Shown here piece after piece: positions 27,570 through 38,309 of a DNA stretch of 64,000 nt. Both the position numbers and the translations under genes were made by a program. Below the pieces are notes generated by a model. That model was given only the letters and a program-made list of their open reading frames with translations, was not told the origin of the DNA and ran no database searches. The DNA is taken from the NCBI RefSeq assembly GCF_007858975.2, contig NZ_CP042220.2:1984001-2048000 (forward strand), given 5' to 3'. This stretch comes from Dickeya poaceiphila. GTDB lineage: Bacteria; Pseudomonadota; Gammaproteobacteria; Enterobacterales; Enterobacteriaceae. The first letter of the stretch is position 1, and the number at the start of each line of letters is the position of its first letter.

Positions 27570-28679
27570 TTATGAGGCGCAAAGGCGCTCTTCGATTATG
27601 CCGCCGCCAAGGCAGATTTCACCCTGATAGAATACGGCGGATTGACCCGGTGTGACGGCCGCAACCGGTTCGTCAAAACGGACTTCAATGCGATCAGCGT
27701 CAAGTGGCGTAACAAGGCAGGGAATATCAGCCTGACGATAACGGGTTTTGACTGTGCAACGCTGCGGTTCGGTCAGTGGCTCGCGGTTGACCCAGTGCAA
27801 CTGTTGAGCGATCAACCCGACAGACATCAGGCGCGGGTGTTCATGCCCTTGTGCGACATATAGCACGTTGCCGGCGACATCTTTATCGACCACGTACCAC
27901 GGGTCGTCACCGCCTTCTTTAACTCCGCCAATACCCAGCCCCTTGCGCTGTCCTAATGTGTGGTACATCAGCCCCTGATGTTCGCCCATAACTTTGCCAT
28001 CGTCGGCTGACAGGATAGGGCCAGGCTGTGCAGGCAAGTAGCGCGCCAGAAAGTCGCGGAATTTGCGCTCGCCGATGAAACAGATGCCGGTAGAGTCTTT
28101 TTTCCGGGCGGTAGCCAGATCCAATTGTTCAGCAATTTTCCGTACCTGTGGTTTTTCCAGTTCGCCGACCGGGAACAGACTCTGCGCCAACTGCTGGTGA
28201 CTCAGCGTGTAAAGGAAATAGCTCTGGTCCTTGTTGCTATCCAGACCGCGCAGTAGGCGGCTTTTGCCATCCACATCCTGACGACGTACGTAATGGCCGG
28301 TGGCAATATAATCCGCACCCAAATCTTCGGCAGCAAATTCCAGAAACGCTTTGAATTTGATTTCTTTGTTGCACAGAATATCCGGGTTGGGCGTGCGGCC
28401 AGCGCGGTATTCCGCCAGAAAGTGTTCAAAAACATTGTCCCAATATTCGGCAGCAAAATTAACGGTGTGCAGTGCTATACCCAACTTGTCGCAGACAGCC
28501 TGCGCATCAGCCAAATCGGTAGCGGCGGAGCAATACTCTGTATCGTCATCCTCCTCCCAATTCTTCATGAACAGGCCTTCAACCTGATACCCCTGCTGTT
28601 GTAGCAGGTAGGCGGATACCGATGAGTCAACACCGCCGGACATACCGACAATGACTTTTTTCTGGCTGTTATCTGACAT
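27570..28679 (-). CDS. mnmA: tRNA-uridine 2-sulfurtransferase MnmA
   Basis: A 369-residue enzyme that makes the 2-thiouridine of the wobble base in Lys, Glu and Gln tRNAs, using sulfur relayed from IscS through the Tus proteins. The PP-loop is [12 protein letters not shown] near 12-23. The catalytic cysteines are Cys103 (PDILCNKE) and Cys200 (STGICFIGE). The length equals that of the E. coli enzyme (368). nudJ and rluE lie upstream on the same strand. Confidence 0.97.
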   Translation of the reverse strand: MSDNSQKKVIVGMSGGVDSSVSAYLLQQQGYQVEGLFMKNWEEDDDTEYCSAATDLADAQAVCDKLGIALHTVNFAAEYWDNVFEHFLAEYRAGRTPNPDILCNKEIKFKAFLEFAAEDLGADYIATGHYVRRQDVDGKSRLLRGLDSNKDQSYFLYTLSHQQLAQSLFPVGELEKPQVRKIAEQLDLATARKKDSTGICFIGERKFRDFLARYLPAQPGPILSADDGKVMGEHQGLMYHTLGQRKGLGIGGVKEGGDDPWYVVDKDVAGNVLYVAQGHEHPRLMSVGLIAQQLHWVNREPLTEPQRCTVKTRYRQADIPCLVTPLDADRIEVRFDEPVAAVTPGQSAVFYQGEICLGGGIIEERLCAS

Positions 28680-28865
28680 GGACGTCTCGCGAACTTGATG
28701 ATGTGGTGTAAAGCGTTAAAGCGAAAAACAGGCGCAACAGGTTAACACATTTCTCTTGATCGCACATTTCTCTTGATCGCACGGTCATCCTGAATGGGGG
28801 TAGCCATAAATCGCTTTTTCGGGAAAAAACGACACGCCGCCTGAGAAACAGCGTGCCAGGCAGCA

Positions 28866-29324
28866 TCAGGCTTGGTTGGGAAATGGCCAGTTAAACGCTT
28901 CCAGCAGGCTCAGTGGATAGCGCTGGCCGCGTTGATAACACGTCAGACTGGCTGCGACCAGTGGTGAACGTAAACACGATGCTTGCAGAATTTCTTCCGG
29001 TTTCAGCCAGTGACAGCAGGCGATGTCGCTGTCGTGTGGCGTGGTGGGCAATCGTTCTGGCAGGTCGATGGTGAAACTAAAACGCAGGAAAGGGGTGTTA
29101 TCCGGTGCGATCCATTGGTGCAGTTGCAGAAAGCTTTGTGGTGTGGCGTGAATGCCGGTTTCTTCGAACAGTTCACGCTGTGCCGCCTGAATCAGCGTTT
29201 CGTCCGCTTCAAGATGACCGGCAGGCTGATTCCATAGTCGTCGCTGATTAATTTCTTCTTCAACGACCAGAAAATAGCCTTCCGCCTGCACGATGCAGGC
29301 CACGGTCACATGTGGTTTAAACAT
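28866..29324 (-). CDS. nudJ: Nudix phosphatase NudJ
   Basis: A 152-residue Nudix hydrolase; E. coli NudJ acts on nucleoside di- and triphosphates and on hydroxymethylpyrimidine diphosphate. The Nudix box reads [20 protein letters not shown] with the following TG. The start [12 protein letters not shown] at 29324 aligns with E. coli and overlaps the end of rluE by eight bases, so translation is probably coupled. Confidence 0.94.
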   Translation of the reverse strand: MFKPHVTVACIVQAEGYFLVVEEEINQRRLWNQPAGHLEADETLIQAAQRELFEETGIHATPQSFLQLHQWIAPDNTPFLRFSFTIDLPERLPTTPHDSDIACCHWLKPEEILQASCLRSPLVAASLTCYQRGQRYPLSLLEAFNWPFPNQA

Positions 29325-29934
29325 GGTCAATCTCCTTCCATTCGCCGGAGTGCAACCCATCAAGAGTCTGGTTGGCTATACTGTAACGAATTAAACGCAG
29401 CGTCGGATAGCCGATATGCGCCGTCATCCGTCTTACCTGACGGTTGCGCCCTTCATACAGCGTGATTTTTAGCCAACTGACCGGAATATTCTTACGCTCG
29501 CGGATTGGTGGCTGACGCGGCCACAACCAGACTGGTTCTTCCACTTGCTCTACGCCGGCTGGCAACGTCGGACCGTCGTTCAATATCAGTCCGGTACGAA
29601 AGGCGCACAGTGCTTCTTCATCAGGAATACCCTCAACCTGAGCGTAGTAGATTTTGGGTGTTTTCTTGCCGGGTTGTGTCAGGCGTGCCTGTAGCTTACC
29701 GTCATTGGTCAGGATCATCAGACCTTCGCTGTCTCTGTCAAGCCGCCCGGCTGAATAGATATCGTGGAAAGGAACATAGTTTTTCAGCGTGGCGCGACCG
29801 CCCTCGTCGGTAAACTGAGAAAGGACATCGAAAGGCTTATTGAACAAAACAATACGCGTTTTGGTCTTATTTTTTTCAGACCGAGAGCTGAAACGTTTAA
29901 GTTTGTGATTTTTAACAGGGAATTTATTCATCAT
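29317..29934 (-). CDS. rluE: 23S rRNA pseudouridine(2457) synthase RluE
   Basis: A 205-residue RsuA-family pseudouridine synthase that modifies U2457 of 23S rRNA. The catalytic motif [18 protein letters not shown] contains the essential Asp; a conserved [14 protein letters not shown] lies near the C-terminus. The start is ambiguous: ATG 29934 or 29931, with longer frames to 29961. It is divergent from icd, as in E. coli. Confidence 0.94.
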   Translation of the reverse strand: MMNKFPVKNHKLKRFSSRSEKNKTKTRIVLFNKPFDVLSQFTDEGGRATLKNYVPFHDIYSAGRLDRDSEGLMILTNDGKLQARLTQPGKKTPKIYYAQVEGIPDEEALCAFRTGLILNDGPTLPAGVEQVEEPVWLWPRQPPIRERKNIPVSWLKITLYEGRNRQVRRMTAHIGYPTLRLIRYSIANQTLDGLHSGEWKEIDHV

Positions 29935-30010
29935 ATTACTGGCTGTGGATGACAAAACCATTATACTCGAAATGGTTTGTGATTGGCTCAGGCTAAATAT
30001 TCAAGTAGTA

Positions 30011-30039
30011 TTGACACGCATCTTACAAGTCATTAACAA
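30011..30039 (+). promoter_or_regulatory. Candidate icd promoter
   Basis: TTGACA at 30011-30016 is followed after 17 bases by TAACAA at 30034-30039, about 30 bases before the icd start. It is the best sigma-70-like pair in the rluE-icd interval. Confidence 0.35.
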
Positions 30040-30070
30040 AAATAGCGCTCGAAGCTCGAAGGAGAAGTTA

Positions 30071-31324
30071 ATGGAAAGTAAAGTAGTTGTACCGGCAGAA
30101 GGGCAGAAGATTACGGTTGACGCTCAGGGCAAACTGGTTGTGCCGGATAATCCGATTATTCCGTTTATCGAGGGTGACGGTATTGGTGTCGATGTTACGC
30201 CAGCCATGATTAACGTTGTCAATGCCGCAGTAAACAAAGCCTATCAGGGTAAGCGCAAAATTTCCTGGATGGAAATTTACACCGGTGAGAAATCTACCCA
30301 GGTGTATGGTCAAGATGTCTGGTTGCCGGATGAAACGCTGGAGCTTATCCGCGAATACCGTGTTGCCATCAAAGGACCGCTGACCACGCCAGTGGGCGGA
30401 GGTATCCGTTCTCTGAACGTGGCGCTGCGTCAGCAACTGGACCTGTACGTTTGTCTGCGTCCGGTTCGTTATTATGACGGTACGCCGAGTCCGGTTAAGC
30501 AACCGGAACTGACCGACATGGTCATCTTCCGTGAAAACGCCGAAGATATTTATGCTGGTATCGAGTGGAAAGCCGGTACGCCGGAAGCGGACAAAGTGAT
30601 CAAGTTCCTGCAAGATGAAATGGGTGTGAAAAAAATCCGTTTCCCTCAGCAGTGTGGTATCGGTGTGAAGCCTTGTTCCGAAGAAGGAACCAAGCGTCTG
30701 GTTCGTGCGGCGTTCGAATACGCTATCGTTAATGATCGTGATTCCGTGACACTGGTACACAAAGGCAACATCATGAAGTTTACCGAAGGCGCGTTCAAAG
30801 ACTGGGGCTACCAGTTGGCGCGTGACGAATTCGGCGGTGAACTGATCGACGGTGGGCCATGGGTGAAAATCAAGAACCCGAAAACCGGTAAAGACATCGT
30901 TATTAAGGATGTGATTGCCGACGCCTTCCTGCAGCAGATTCTGCTGCGTCCGGCTGAATACGATGTTATCGCTTGTATGAACCTCAACGGCGACTATATT
31001 TCTGATGCACTGGCGGCCCAGGTTGGCGGGATCGGTATTGCGCCAGGCGCCAACATTGGTGATGAATGTGCGCTGTTTGAAGCTACTCACGGTACGGCAC
31101 CGAAGTATGCCGGTCAGGATAAAGTAAACCCTGGTTCTGTGATTCTCTCTGCTGAGATGATGCTGCGCCACCTACAATGGTTTGAAGCAGCTGATCTGAT
31201 CGTGAAAGGCATGGAAGGTGCAATTAAGAACAAGACCGTCACCTATGACCTCGAACGTCTGCTGGAAGGTGCTACGCTGCGCAAATGTAGCGAGTTTGCT
31301 CAGGACATCATCGACAATATGTAA
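30071..31324 (+). CDS. icd: NADP-dependent isocitrate dehydrogenase
   Basis: A 417-residue citric acid cycle enzyme that converts isocitrate to 2-oxoglutarate with NADPH formation. It is nearly collinear with the E. coli enzyme, with one extra residue near position 18. The phosphorylation and substrate loop [13 protein letters not shown] is present (Ser114 here, Ser113 in E. coli), the residue modified by Ace[18 protein letters not shown] and GTAPKYAG are conserved. ATG 30071 follows GGAGAAG; upstream in-frame codons are non-homologous. Confidence 0.98.
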   Translation: MESKVVVPAEGQKITVDAQGKLVVPDNPIIPFIEGDGIGVDVTPAMINVVNAAVNKAYQGKRKISWMEIYTGEKSTQVYGQDVWLPDETLELIREYRVAIKGPLTTPVGGGIRSLNVALRQQLDLYVCLRPVRYYDGTPSPVKQPELTDMVIFRENAEDIYAGIEWKAGTPEADKVIKFLQDEMGVKKIRFPQQCGIGVKPCSEEGTKRLVRAAFEYAIVNDRDSVTLVHKGNIMKFTEGAFKDWGYQLARDEFGGELIDGGPWVKIKNPKTGKDIVIKDVIADAFLQQILLRPAEYDVIACMNLNGDYISDALAAQVGGIGIAPGANIGDECALFEATHGTAPKYAGQDKVNPGSVILSAEMMLRHLQWFEAADLIVKGMEGAIKNKTVTYDLERLLEGATLRKCSEFAQDIIDNM

Positions 31325-31344
31325 TCGATGGTGACATCGAATCA

Positions 31345-31380
31345 AACCTCACGGCGGCCTGGCTTCCGTGAGGTTATCTT
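31345..31380 (+). terminator. Terminator after icd
   Basis: AACCTCACGG (31345-31354) and CCGTGAGGTT (31366-31375) form a ten-pair stem followed by ATCTT. Confidence 0.8.
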
Positions 31381-32120
31381 ATGACGTGCTGCCTGGCAGC
31401 AAATTGTCACTTTCTGTACTTGTTTCTCTCACTTCTGTAATATCGATTTTGTACTTATTCCTTTACTTTCTCTTCTATTTTTAATGTGTTTTCTGCACAC
31501 AGACCCAGTTTTTGCCTGTTATAACATCAGTGAATAAATAGGTGGCTTACTTTTTTTGCTCGTTTCATCACCGTATAAGAATTAAGGTTAGTACTTGATA
31601 TAACGCTGATAAGTTAATTGTTGTTTTAGTTTCACCCGTCAATTTTCTTAAAGGAAAAGTTTTTTTTCTTCATTTAACCAATTTATAGAAAATTATCTGG
31701 TGATATGTCGGTTATAGAAAGTCACAAGCAATAACATTTTATAGTAATAAGTTATCAAGTTTGCATTGATGATTGGGAATAACGATCTATTAAGATAATT
31801 AACCACTTGTGTTTGTGTCTGTTTTTATTCAATACCGAGAATCTCAGAAAATCTTGGCGAAGGGTCTTCCTCCTTGTCCGCATTTTGCTATTCTGTTGAT
31901 GCTGCCCGATAATTTGCATGAAAGATGCGCTTCCTGGAGTGGGAAGAGAGAGCTAAAGAGGGATAGTAGCCAGTTATCGTTTTAAATTTAATCGAAAGAT
32001 ATCGATGGATTTTATTCGTCGATGATTTTTTTTGCGTGAAAAGTTACGGTATCACCGTCGCGACAACAGGCTACAATTTTTTCTGATAGAAAAAACAATG
32101 GATAATGTGAGGGGAACCCC
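31381..32120. other. AT-rich gene-free stretch upstream of the GGDEF-EAL gene
   Basis: About 740 bases, distinctly AT-rich, with no supported gene. Short direct and inverted A/T runs occur throughout, a composition typical of H-NS-bound DNA. The final ~25 bases carry the ribosome site (GAGGGGAACCCC) of the downstream gene. A long 5' leader or an unrecognised small RNA is possible, but I see no defined structure. Confidence 0.5.
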
Positions 32121-34289
32121 ATGAGTCGAGCCCCAGCAAATAAAGATGAAGATAGCCGACTTGCGGCGTTAAGAGAGTACGGCATCAGTAAACCGCTGTC
32201 TGATCCTGGTTTTGACAATTTGATCAATCTGGCGGCTAACGTTTTTAACGTTCCTATCGTATGGATTTCTCTGATAGAGGAAGAGCGACAGTTGTTTGCG
32301 GCCAGCATTGGCATGACGATATGTGAAACGTCCAGAGATGAATCCTTCTGTGCACATGCGATTCTCAAGAAACGGATCATGGTGATCCCCGATACGCGCA
32401 AAGATCCCCGCTTCAAAGATAATCCATTGGTTACCGGTGACCCGCACATCCGTTTTTACGCTGGTATCCCATTGCGTACGCCAGGCGGCCTTCCTATCGG
32501 CGTGCTGTGCATTGTCGATAATAAACCCCGCGCCTCTCTTAGTGCTCGTGATGCGCACAATTTGCAGGATTTTGCCGCGCTGGTGATGGACAAGTTGGAA
32601 ATGCGGCGTTTGGATCTGGCTCGCCGGGCCAGTCAGGCGCGCTTTGAGAACATTGCCGAATCATCACCGGATGCCATTCTCTGCGTTAATGACAGAGGGA
32701 CGATTACCTTCTGGAATGAGTCGGCAGAAAAAATGCTGGAATATGGTCGCGATCAGATTATCGGCGAGCACATCAGCATTATCGTTCCAGATATGTTTGT
32801 CGTGCAGTTGCACCATCTGGCGACAGATAAAACCGCCATATTTAAAGGCAGTTCAATTGAATTGGATACGCGTGCCTTGCCCGGCACGCTGATTCCAACC
32901 GAGCTGACAGTGTCAATGTGGCATGACAACAACCAGACGCGCTATGGCATTATTCTGCGTGATATCACTGAAAGAAAACGTTACGAGGAACGGTTATTCC
33001 TGCAAGCGCACCGTGATCCGCTGACAGGGCTGGCTAATCGAACATTGCTAACATCCACGTTGGATCTGGTGCTGAAAAATGGTGAACCAGCCTCCATCAT
33101 GATTATTGATCTGGATGGCTTCAAGGATATTAACGATAGCCTCGGCCACTCCAGTGGCGACGAGATTTTATCCAGCGTTGCCAGACGATTACAGGATAAT
33201 GTTCATACCGGCGATCTGGTTGCCCGCATGGGGGGAGATGAATTTGCTATCCTGTTGCCTAACCAGAGTGACGAACAGCAGGTGGCAAAACTAGCGGAAA
33301 AAATCATTTATGATATTTCGCAAGCCGTACCGGTCGATGATAAGCAAATCAACACCAGTGCCAGCATTGGGTTGGTCATTTATCCGGCTCATGGGACTAC
33401 TGTGCAGGATTTGCTTACCAGTGCTGATCTGGCGTTGTATCAAGCGAAAGCCGATGGGCGTAACTGTTATCGCTTTTTTACTCGTGAACTGAGAGAAGTA
33501 TTTCAGGCCCGTCATGCTTTCCAACTGGAGTTTATTCGGGCGTATGAACAAGAAGAATTCGAGGTGTTTTATCAGCCTCAAGTCAGCCTGATTGATAGTA
33601 AGGTCGTTGGGGCTGAGGCCTTGCTGCGCTGGCGTCATCCTTATAAAGGATTATTAGGTCCGGCGGCATTTATGGCGGCACTGGAACGTGGCCCTTGGGC
33701 GGAGCGTATTGGCGACTGGGTCGTACGGTCTGCCTGTCAACAAGCTTCTGAGTGGTGTCGGTCTGGTGCTGAGAATTTCCGTATCAGTATCAATTTATTT
33801 GCAGCTCAGTTTCGCTCAGGCATGTTGGCGCAGAAAATCAAAGACATTCTGACACAAACCGGCCTTAAGCCTGGTTCACTGGAGCTGGAAATTACGGAAA
33901 ACATCATACTGCGGCATGATGAAAATATGATGAAGCCGCTCAATGATTTGCGGAGCAGTGGTATTGGCATTGCTTTTGACGACTATGGGACGGGATATGC
34001 ATCGCTGAGTATGTTGAAACATTATCCGGTCACGCGGCTTAAAATTGACCAGACTTTCGTGCGAGCTATGTGTGAGTCAGCGCCCGATGCGGCGATTGTC
34101 CGCGCTATCCTTTATCTGGGTAAAAGTTTTGGTCTGGATGTGATTGCCGAAGGTGTCGAAACACAAGAACAGTGTGAAAGGTTGCTCAACAAAGGATGCG
34201 AGCAGGCGCAAGGGTATCTGTTTGGTCGGCCTATGCCGGCAGCAGAGTTTGAGAAATTGTTAGATCTGGAGGATACGCCTCTGGTTTGA
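32121..34289 (+). CDS. GAF-PAS-GGDEF-EAL cyclic-di-GMP protein
   Basis: A 722-residue cytoplasmic signalling protein. A GAF-type sensor spans about residues 28-165 (ending GIPLRTPGGLPIGVLCIVDN) and a PAS domain about 175-290 (ESSPDAILCVNDRGTITFWN). A GGDEF domain follows with the intact catalytic motif GGDEF at 371-375, then an EAL domain with EALLRWRHP at 499, EITENI, FDDYGTGYASL, KIDQTFV and EGVETQEQ. Both enzymatic halves look intact, so it could make and degrade c-di-GMP, the balance set by the sensor domains. No membrane segment is seen. It stands alone between long non-coding stretches. In soft-rot bacteria such proteins tune motility, biofilm and pectinase secretion. Confidence 0.95.
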   Translation: MSRAPANKDEDSRLAALREYGISKPLSDPGFDNLINLAANVFNVPIVWISLIEEERQLFAASIGMTICETSRDESFCAHAILKKRIMVIPDTRKDPRFKDNPLVTGDPHIRFYAGIPLRTPGGLPIGVLCIVDNKPRASLSARDAHNLQDFAALVMDKLEMRRLDLARRASQARFENIAESSPDAILCVNDRGTITFWNESAEKMLEYGRDQIIGEHISIIVPDMFVVQLHHLATDKTAIFKGSSIELDTRALPGTLIPTELTVSMWHDNNQTRYGIILRDITERKRYEERLFLQAHRDPLTGLANRTLLTSTLDLVLKNGEPASIMIIDLDGFKDINDSLGHSSGDEILSSVARRLQDNVHTGDLVARMGGDEFAILLPNQSDEQQVAKLAEKIIYDISQAVPVDDKQINTSASIGLVIYPAHGTTVQDLLTSADLALYQAKADGRNCYRFFTRELREVFQARHAFQLEFIRAYEQEEFEVFYQPQVSLIDSKVVGAEALLRWRHPYKGLLGPAAFMAALERGPWAERIGDWVVRSACQQASEWCRSGAENFRISINLFAAQFRSGMLAQKIKDILTQTGLKPGSLELEITENIILRHDENMMKPLNDLRSSGIGIAFDDYGTGYASLSMLKHYPVTRLKIDQTFVRAMCESAPDAAIVRAILYLGKSFGLDVIAEGVETQEQCERLLNKGCEQAQGYLFGRPMPAAEFEKLLDLEDTPLV

Positions 34290-34740
34290 TGGCTACATTA
34301 CGATGTAACTGGCATGGTTTCAGCAGGGTAAATGCGAATAGATATCGCAATATTTTTGAGTTATCAGTGCGTGCTGTGGCGAAAAGCAATAAACGAGTAT
34401 GCCATTAACCGGGAGGTTTTTTGGCATTATCACACCCGTCTGATAATGTTGTGACGGATATCTCACATATTGAATTTTATATTTAATTACATTTTATCTG
34501 CGAATATGCCAGTCATTTTCCTTGTTCCCTACGCCATGTCATTAGATTCCCTGCCGCTGTGATGCTGGCGGAACGCCTGTTTTCATTGATGGTGCTGCGT
34601 TCCTTGTTTCATCTTTCATTCAGAATGCTCATCATAAAAATGTAAAGTTGTGTTAATTTGGTAACGAAAGGGTTATGAATGCTTGAAAATGGCAGCGCAA
34701 CCCATACGATGTGAGTGTTGTAAATACTTTTGTTGCTTTT
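34290..34740. other. Intergenic stretch before htpX
   Basis: About 450 AT-rich bases with no supported gene. I did not identify a terminator with a clear stem after the GGDEF-EAL gene. The htpX promoter should lie in its right part, but no convincing consensus stands out. Confidence 0.45.
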
Positions 34741-34768
34741 GCTGAATAATAGAGGATATCTGAATCAT

Positions 34769-35653
34769 ATGATGCGTATTGCGCTTTTCCTGCTCACCAA
34801 CCTGGCGGTGATGGTGGTATTCGGACTGGTGCTCAGTCTGACGGGAGTTCAGCACAACAGCATGGCGGGCTTGATTATCATGGCTGGCGTGTTTGGGTTC
34901 GGCGGATCGATAATTTCGCTATTGATGTCTAAATGGATGGCGCTGCGTTCAGTCGGTGGTGAGGTGATTGAACAGCCGCGTAATGAAACCGAACACTGGC
35001 TGCTGGAGACAGTGCGCGCTCAGTCTCAGCAGGTGGGAATCGCTATGCCGCAGGTCGCTATCTATCATGCGCCGGATATTAATGCGTTCGCGACAGGCGC
35101 TCGTCGTGACAGTTCGTTGGTTGCAGTCAGTACCGGTCTGTTGCAGAACATGAGCCGGGATGAGGCAGAAGCGGTTATTGCTCACGAAATCAGTCATATT
35201 GCTAACGGTGACATGGTCACGATGACGTTGGTGCAGGGAGTGGTGAACACCTTTGTAATCTTTATTTCCCGTATTATCGCACAAATTGTTACCAGCTTTC
35301 TTTCCGGTAATCGTGATGATAGCGAAGAGAGCAGTAATGGCAATCCACTGATTTATATGGCAGTTTCTATGGTACTGGAGTTGGTGTTTGGTATCCTCGC
35401 CAGTATTATCACCATGTGGTTTTCGCGTTATCGTGAGTTCCATGCTGATGCCGGTTCGGCGAAGCTGGTTGGCCGTGAGAAGATGATTGCTGCATTACAG
35501 CGACTGAAAACCAGTTATGAACCGCAGGAAGCAAGCAGCATGATGGCATTCTGCATTAACGGTAAATCCAAGTCCCTCAGCGAATTGTTTCTGTCGCATC
35601 CGCCGCTGGATAAACGTATTGAAGCGTTGCGTGCAGGCGAGTACCTCAAATAA
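34769..35653 (+). CDS. htpX: Membrane protease HtpX
   Basis: A 294-residue inner-membrane zinc metalloprotease that with FtsH takes part in membrane-protein quality control. The zinc motif is His139-Glu140-x-x-His143 (AHEISH), with further ligand region [10 protein letters not shown]. Hydrophobic segments lie near 4-25, 33-53, 155-180 and 195-215. The start MMRIALFLL at 34769 matches E. coli, with AGAGGA 13 bases upstream; codons from 34730 are not conserved. Confidence 0.96.
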   Translation: MMRIALFLLTNLAVMVVFGLVLSLTGVQHNSMAGLIIMAGVFGFGGSIISLLMSKWMALRSVGGEVIEQPRNETEHWLLETVRAQSQQVGIAMPQVAIYHAPDINAFATGARRDSSLVAVSTGLLQNMSRDEAEAVIAHEISHIANGDMVTMTLVQGVVNTFVIFISRIIAQIVTSFLSGNRDDSEESSNGNPLIYMAVSMVLELVFGILASIITMWFSRYREFHADAGSAKLVGREKMIAALQRLKTSYEPQEASSMMAFCINGKSKSLSELFLSHPPLDKRIEALRAGEYLK

Positions 35654-35674
35654 TCATATGACTACGTTAGTTGC

Positions 35675-35702
35675 AAAGGCCCTGCGGGGCCTTTGTTTTT
35701 TC
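35675..35702 (+). terminator. Terminator after htpX
   Basis: AAAGGCCC, a short loop and GGGCCTTT are followed by GTTTTTT, a canonical intrinsic terminator. Confidence 0.92.
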
Positions 35703-35779
35703 TCGTGGATAATCTGATATTTTGCTGCTGCCAGTGAAAAAAGAAAGAATGTTTTATAAAATAAAATCACGATCACGGA

Positions 35780-35799
35780 AAAATGAAACGTTGTTTCTA
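35780..35799. promoter_or_regulatory. KdgR operator upstream of ogl
   Basis: AAAATGAAACGTTGTTTCTA is a strong match to the KdgR box (AATGAAA and TTTCATT arms around a TGTTT core). It lies about 95 bases before ogl. KdgR, encoded just downstream, represses pectin genes until 2-keto-3-deoxygluconate appears. Confidence 0.85.
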
Positions 35800-35892
35800 C
35801 AATGCCAGTATAATAAGGCGATTGATCGGGATGACCGGTATCTTTCATCCTGAGTCGTCTGATTTTTCACGATAAGCGCTAAGGATTTACAG

Positions 35893-37059
35893 ATGGCCAA
35901 AGGTAAAAAGCTTTCTTTTACGTTCCATACTTACCAGGATTCAGTCACTGGCACCGAAGTGGTGCGTCTCACTCCGCCTGATGTCATCTGCCACCGCAAC
36001 TACTTCTATCAGAAGTGTTTTTCCAACGATGGCAGCAAACTGCTGTTTGGTGGCGCCTTTGATGGGCCGTGGAACTATTATTTATTAGACCTTAAGACCC
36101 AGCAGGCGACGCAGTTGACCGAAGGTGCCGGCGATAACACGTTTGGTGGCTTTCTATCTCCGGATGACGATGCGCTTTACTATGTGAAGAATGTTCGTAA
36201 TCTGATGCGCGTTGACCTGAACACACTGGAGGAAACCAATATTTATCAGGTGCCGGATGATTGGGTTGGGTACGGTACCTGGGTTGCTAACTCTGATTGT
36301 ACCAAGATGGTTGGTATTGAGATTAAGAAAGAGGACTGGAAACCACTGACAGACTGGAAAAAATTCCAGGAATTCTATTTTACTAACCCATGTTGCCGTT
36401 TGATTCGCATCGATCTAAAAACCGGCGAAGCCACCACTATTCTGCAGGAAAAACAATGGCTGGGTCACCCCATTTATCGTCCCGGCGATGATAATACCGT
36501 GGCTTTTTGTCATGAAGGGCCGCATGATCTGGTTGATGCTCGCATGTGGTTTATCAATGAAGACGGCTCCAATATGCGTAAGGTGAAAGACCATGCACCA
36601 GGTGAAAGCTGTACCCATGAGTTCTGGGTACCGAATGGTTCTGCGCTGGCCTATGTTTCTTATCTGAAAGGTAGCACCAATCGGTTTATTTGCAGTGTTG
36701 ATCCTGTCTCGTTGGAAAATCGTCAACTAACGGAAATGCCGCCGTGTTCTCACTTGATGAGTAATTATGATGGTACGCTGATGGTCGGGGATGGCTGTAA
36801 TGCGCCGGTGGATGTAAAAGATGACGGTGGTTACAAGATTGAAAACGATCCTTTCCTGTATGTGTTCAACATGAAAACAGGGAAACATTTCCAGGTTGCG
36901 CAACACAACACCTCCTGGGAAGTTTTGGAAGGCGACCGCCAGGTTACGCATCCGCATCCATCGTTCACGCCGGATGATAAACATATCCTGTTTACGTCTG
37001 ACGTCGATGGTAAACCCGCATTGTATCTGGCAAAGGTACCTGATTCGGTTTGGCAATAA
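35893..37059 (+). CDS. ogl: Oligogalacturonate lyase
   Basis: A 388-residue cytoplasmic lyase of family PL22 that splits short oligogalacturonides, mainly unsaturated digalacturonate, into 5-keto-4-deoxyuronate units. Recognition rests on PPDVICHRNYFYQKCFS, GHPIYRP, CHEGPHDLVDARMW, PCSHLMSNYDG and HPHPSFTPDD, the hallmarks of the seven-bladed propeller Ogl family with its conserved His and Gln metal ligands. ATG 35893 is preceded by AAGGA. It has a KdgR box upstream, and kdgR follows. Confidence 0.95.
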   Translation: MAKGKKLSFTFHTYQDSVTGTEVVRLTPPDVICHRNYFYQKCFSNDGSKLLFGGAFDGPWNYYLLDLKTQQATQLTEGAGDNTFGGFLSPDDDALYYVKNVRNLMRVDLNTLEETNIYQVPDDWVGYGTWVANSDCTKMVGIEIKKEDWKPLTDWKKFQEFYFTNPCCRLIRIDLKTGEATTILQEKQWLGHPIYRPGDDNTVAFCHEGPHDLVDARMWFINEDGSNMRKVKDHAPGESCTHEFWVPNGSALAYVSYLKGSTNRFICSVDPVSLENRQLTEMPPCSHLMSNYDGTLMVGDGCNAPVDVKDDGGYKIENDPFLYVFNMKTGKHFQVAQHNTSWEVLEGDRQVTHPHPSFTPDDKHILFTSDVDGKPALYLAKVPDSVWQ

Positions 37060-37103
37060 CAGTCCTGCAACCGTGCCTGTCAAAGGTGCGGTTTTTTCAC
37101 TTT

Positions 37104-37186
37104 TATACCCCCAAATAATTCGAGTTGCAGAACAACACGCTAGCGTGTTGAACAACGCACCTGCAACTTGAAGTATGACGGGTATA
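37104..37186. repeat. Palindromic intergenic repeat
   Basis: TATACCC at 37104 and GGTATA at 37186 are the ends of a near-perfect inverted repeat: TTCGAGTTGCAG on the left, CTGCAACTTGAA on the right, with an internal ACACGCTAGCGTGT palindrome. This is the type of short interspersed palindrome common in Yersinia, Serratia and soft-rot genomes. A longer degenerate relative lies at 58423. Confidence 0.85.
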
Positions 37187-37349
37187 GAATAATTATTAAC
37201 CTGGCAGCTCCATTGTTGCCGTGGTTAATATTTGATCGTGTTTTCAGTTGTAGTAATGCTTGATTGCCATATTCAAAGCGTTCCCTTTATACTAAAACAA
37301 GTGTTCTATTTTTTTTAAAACAAAAATACTGAGTAGGGTGACCACAAAA

Positions 37350-38141
37350 ATGGCTATTGCAGATTTAGATAAACAACCCGATTCCGTGTCATCAGTCTTA
37401 AAAGTTTTTGGTATTTTACAGGCATTGGGCGAAGAGCGTGAAATTGGCATTACGGAACTTTCACAGCGTGTGATGATGTCTAAAAGTACAGTTTATCGTT
37501 TCCTGCAGACGATGAAATCTCTGGGGTATGTTGCCCAGGAAGGTGAATCAGAGAAATACTCGCTGACGCTGAAATTGTTTGAATTGGGTGCTAAAGCGCT
37601 GCAAAACGTTGATCTTATCCGCAGTGCAGATATTCAGATGCGTGAATTGTCGGCGTTAACGCGTGAAACCATTCATCTCGGTGCGTTGGATGAAGACAGT
37701 ATCGTCTATATCCATAAAATCGACTCTATGTATAACTTGCGTATGTATTCCCGTATTGGTCGCCGGAATCCGCTACACAGCACGGCAATTGGCAAAGTGC
37801 TGTTAGCCTGGCGTGACCGTGAAGAGGTCAAAGAAATTCTGTCTCATGTGGAATTCAAGCGTAGTACTATACACACTATCGGAAATACGGAAGAGTTATT
37901 GCCCCTGCTTGACCTGGTGTGCCAGCAGGGATATGGCGAAGACAACGAAGAGCAGGAAGAGGGCTTGCGTTGTATCGCTGTTCCGGTATTTGATCGTTTC
38001 GGTGTGGTGATCGCCGGCCTGAGTATTTCTTTCCCGACGATCCGTTTCTCGGAAGAAAATAAGCATGAGTATGTAGCCATGCTGCATACGGCGGCACGCA
38101 ATATCTCTGATCAAATGGGATATCACGATTACCCATTCTGA
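37350..38141 (+). CDS. kdgR: Pectin-degradation regulator KdgR
   Basis: A 263-residue IclR-family repressor, the same length as and highly similar to E. coli KdgR. The N-terminal winged helix (ELSQRVMMSKSTVYRFLQTM, near 36-55) binds the operator; the C-terminal IclR effector domain binds 2-keto-3-deoxygluconate and related intermediates. ATG 37350 is chosen over GTG 37338 by homology. It represses pectate lyase, oligogalacturonide uptake and catabolic genes; operators are visible here before ogl, pelW and the kdgF-like gene. Confidence 0.97.
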   Translation: MAIADLDKQPDSVSSVLKVFGILQALGEEREIGITELSQRVMMSKSTVYRFLQTMKSLGYVAQEGESEKYSLTLKLFELGAKALQNVDLIRSADIQMRELSALTRETIHLGALDEDSIVYIHKIDSMYNLRMYSRIGRRNPLHSTAIGKVLLAWRDREEVKEILSHVEFKRSTIHTIGNTEELLPLLDLVCQQGYGEDNEEQEEGLRCIAVPVFDRFGVVIAGLSISFPTIRFSEENKHEYVAMLHTAARNISDQMGYHDYPF

Positions 38142-38309
38142 AATTGGAATATTTTGGCCGCATTCCGGCTATTAGCCTGTCTCGGCGACAGGCTTTTTTA
38201 TGGGCTAAACCCGGCATCCAGACGATGAATTGCGGTATGACTGTCGAATTGTCTGGTGGCACAGTGCTAGAATGCGCGCCTGAGTCAGGTTACGTAACAG
38301 GTTTTAGAC

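Noticed and set aside
30068..31171. 367-codon open frame antisense to icd
   Set aside because: It is the complement of highly conserved icd codons with no family resemblance.
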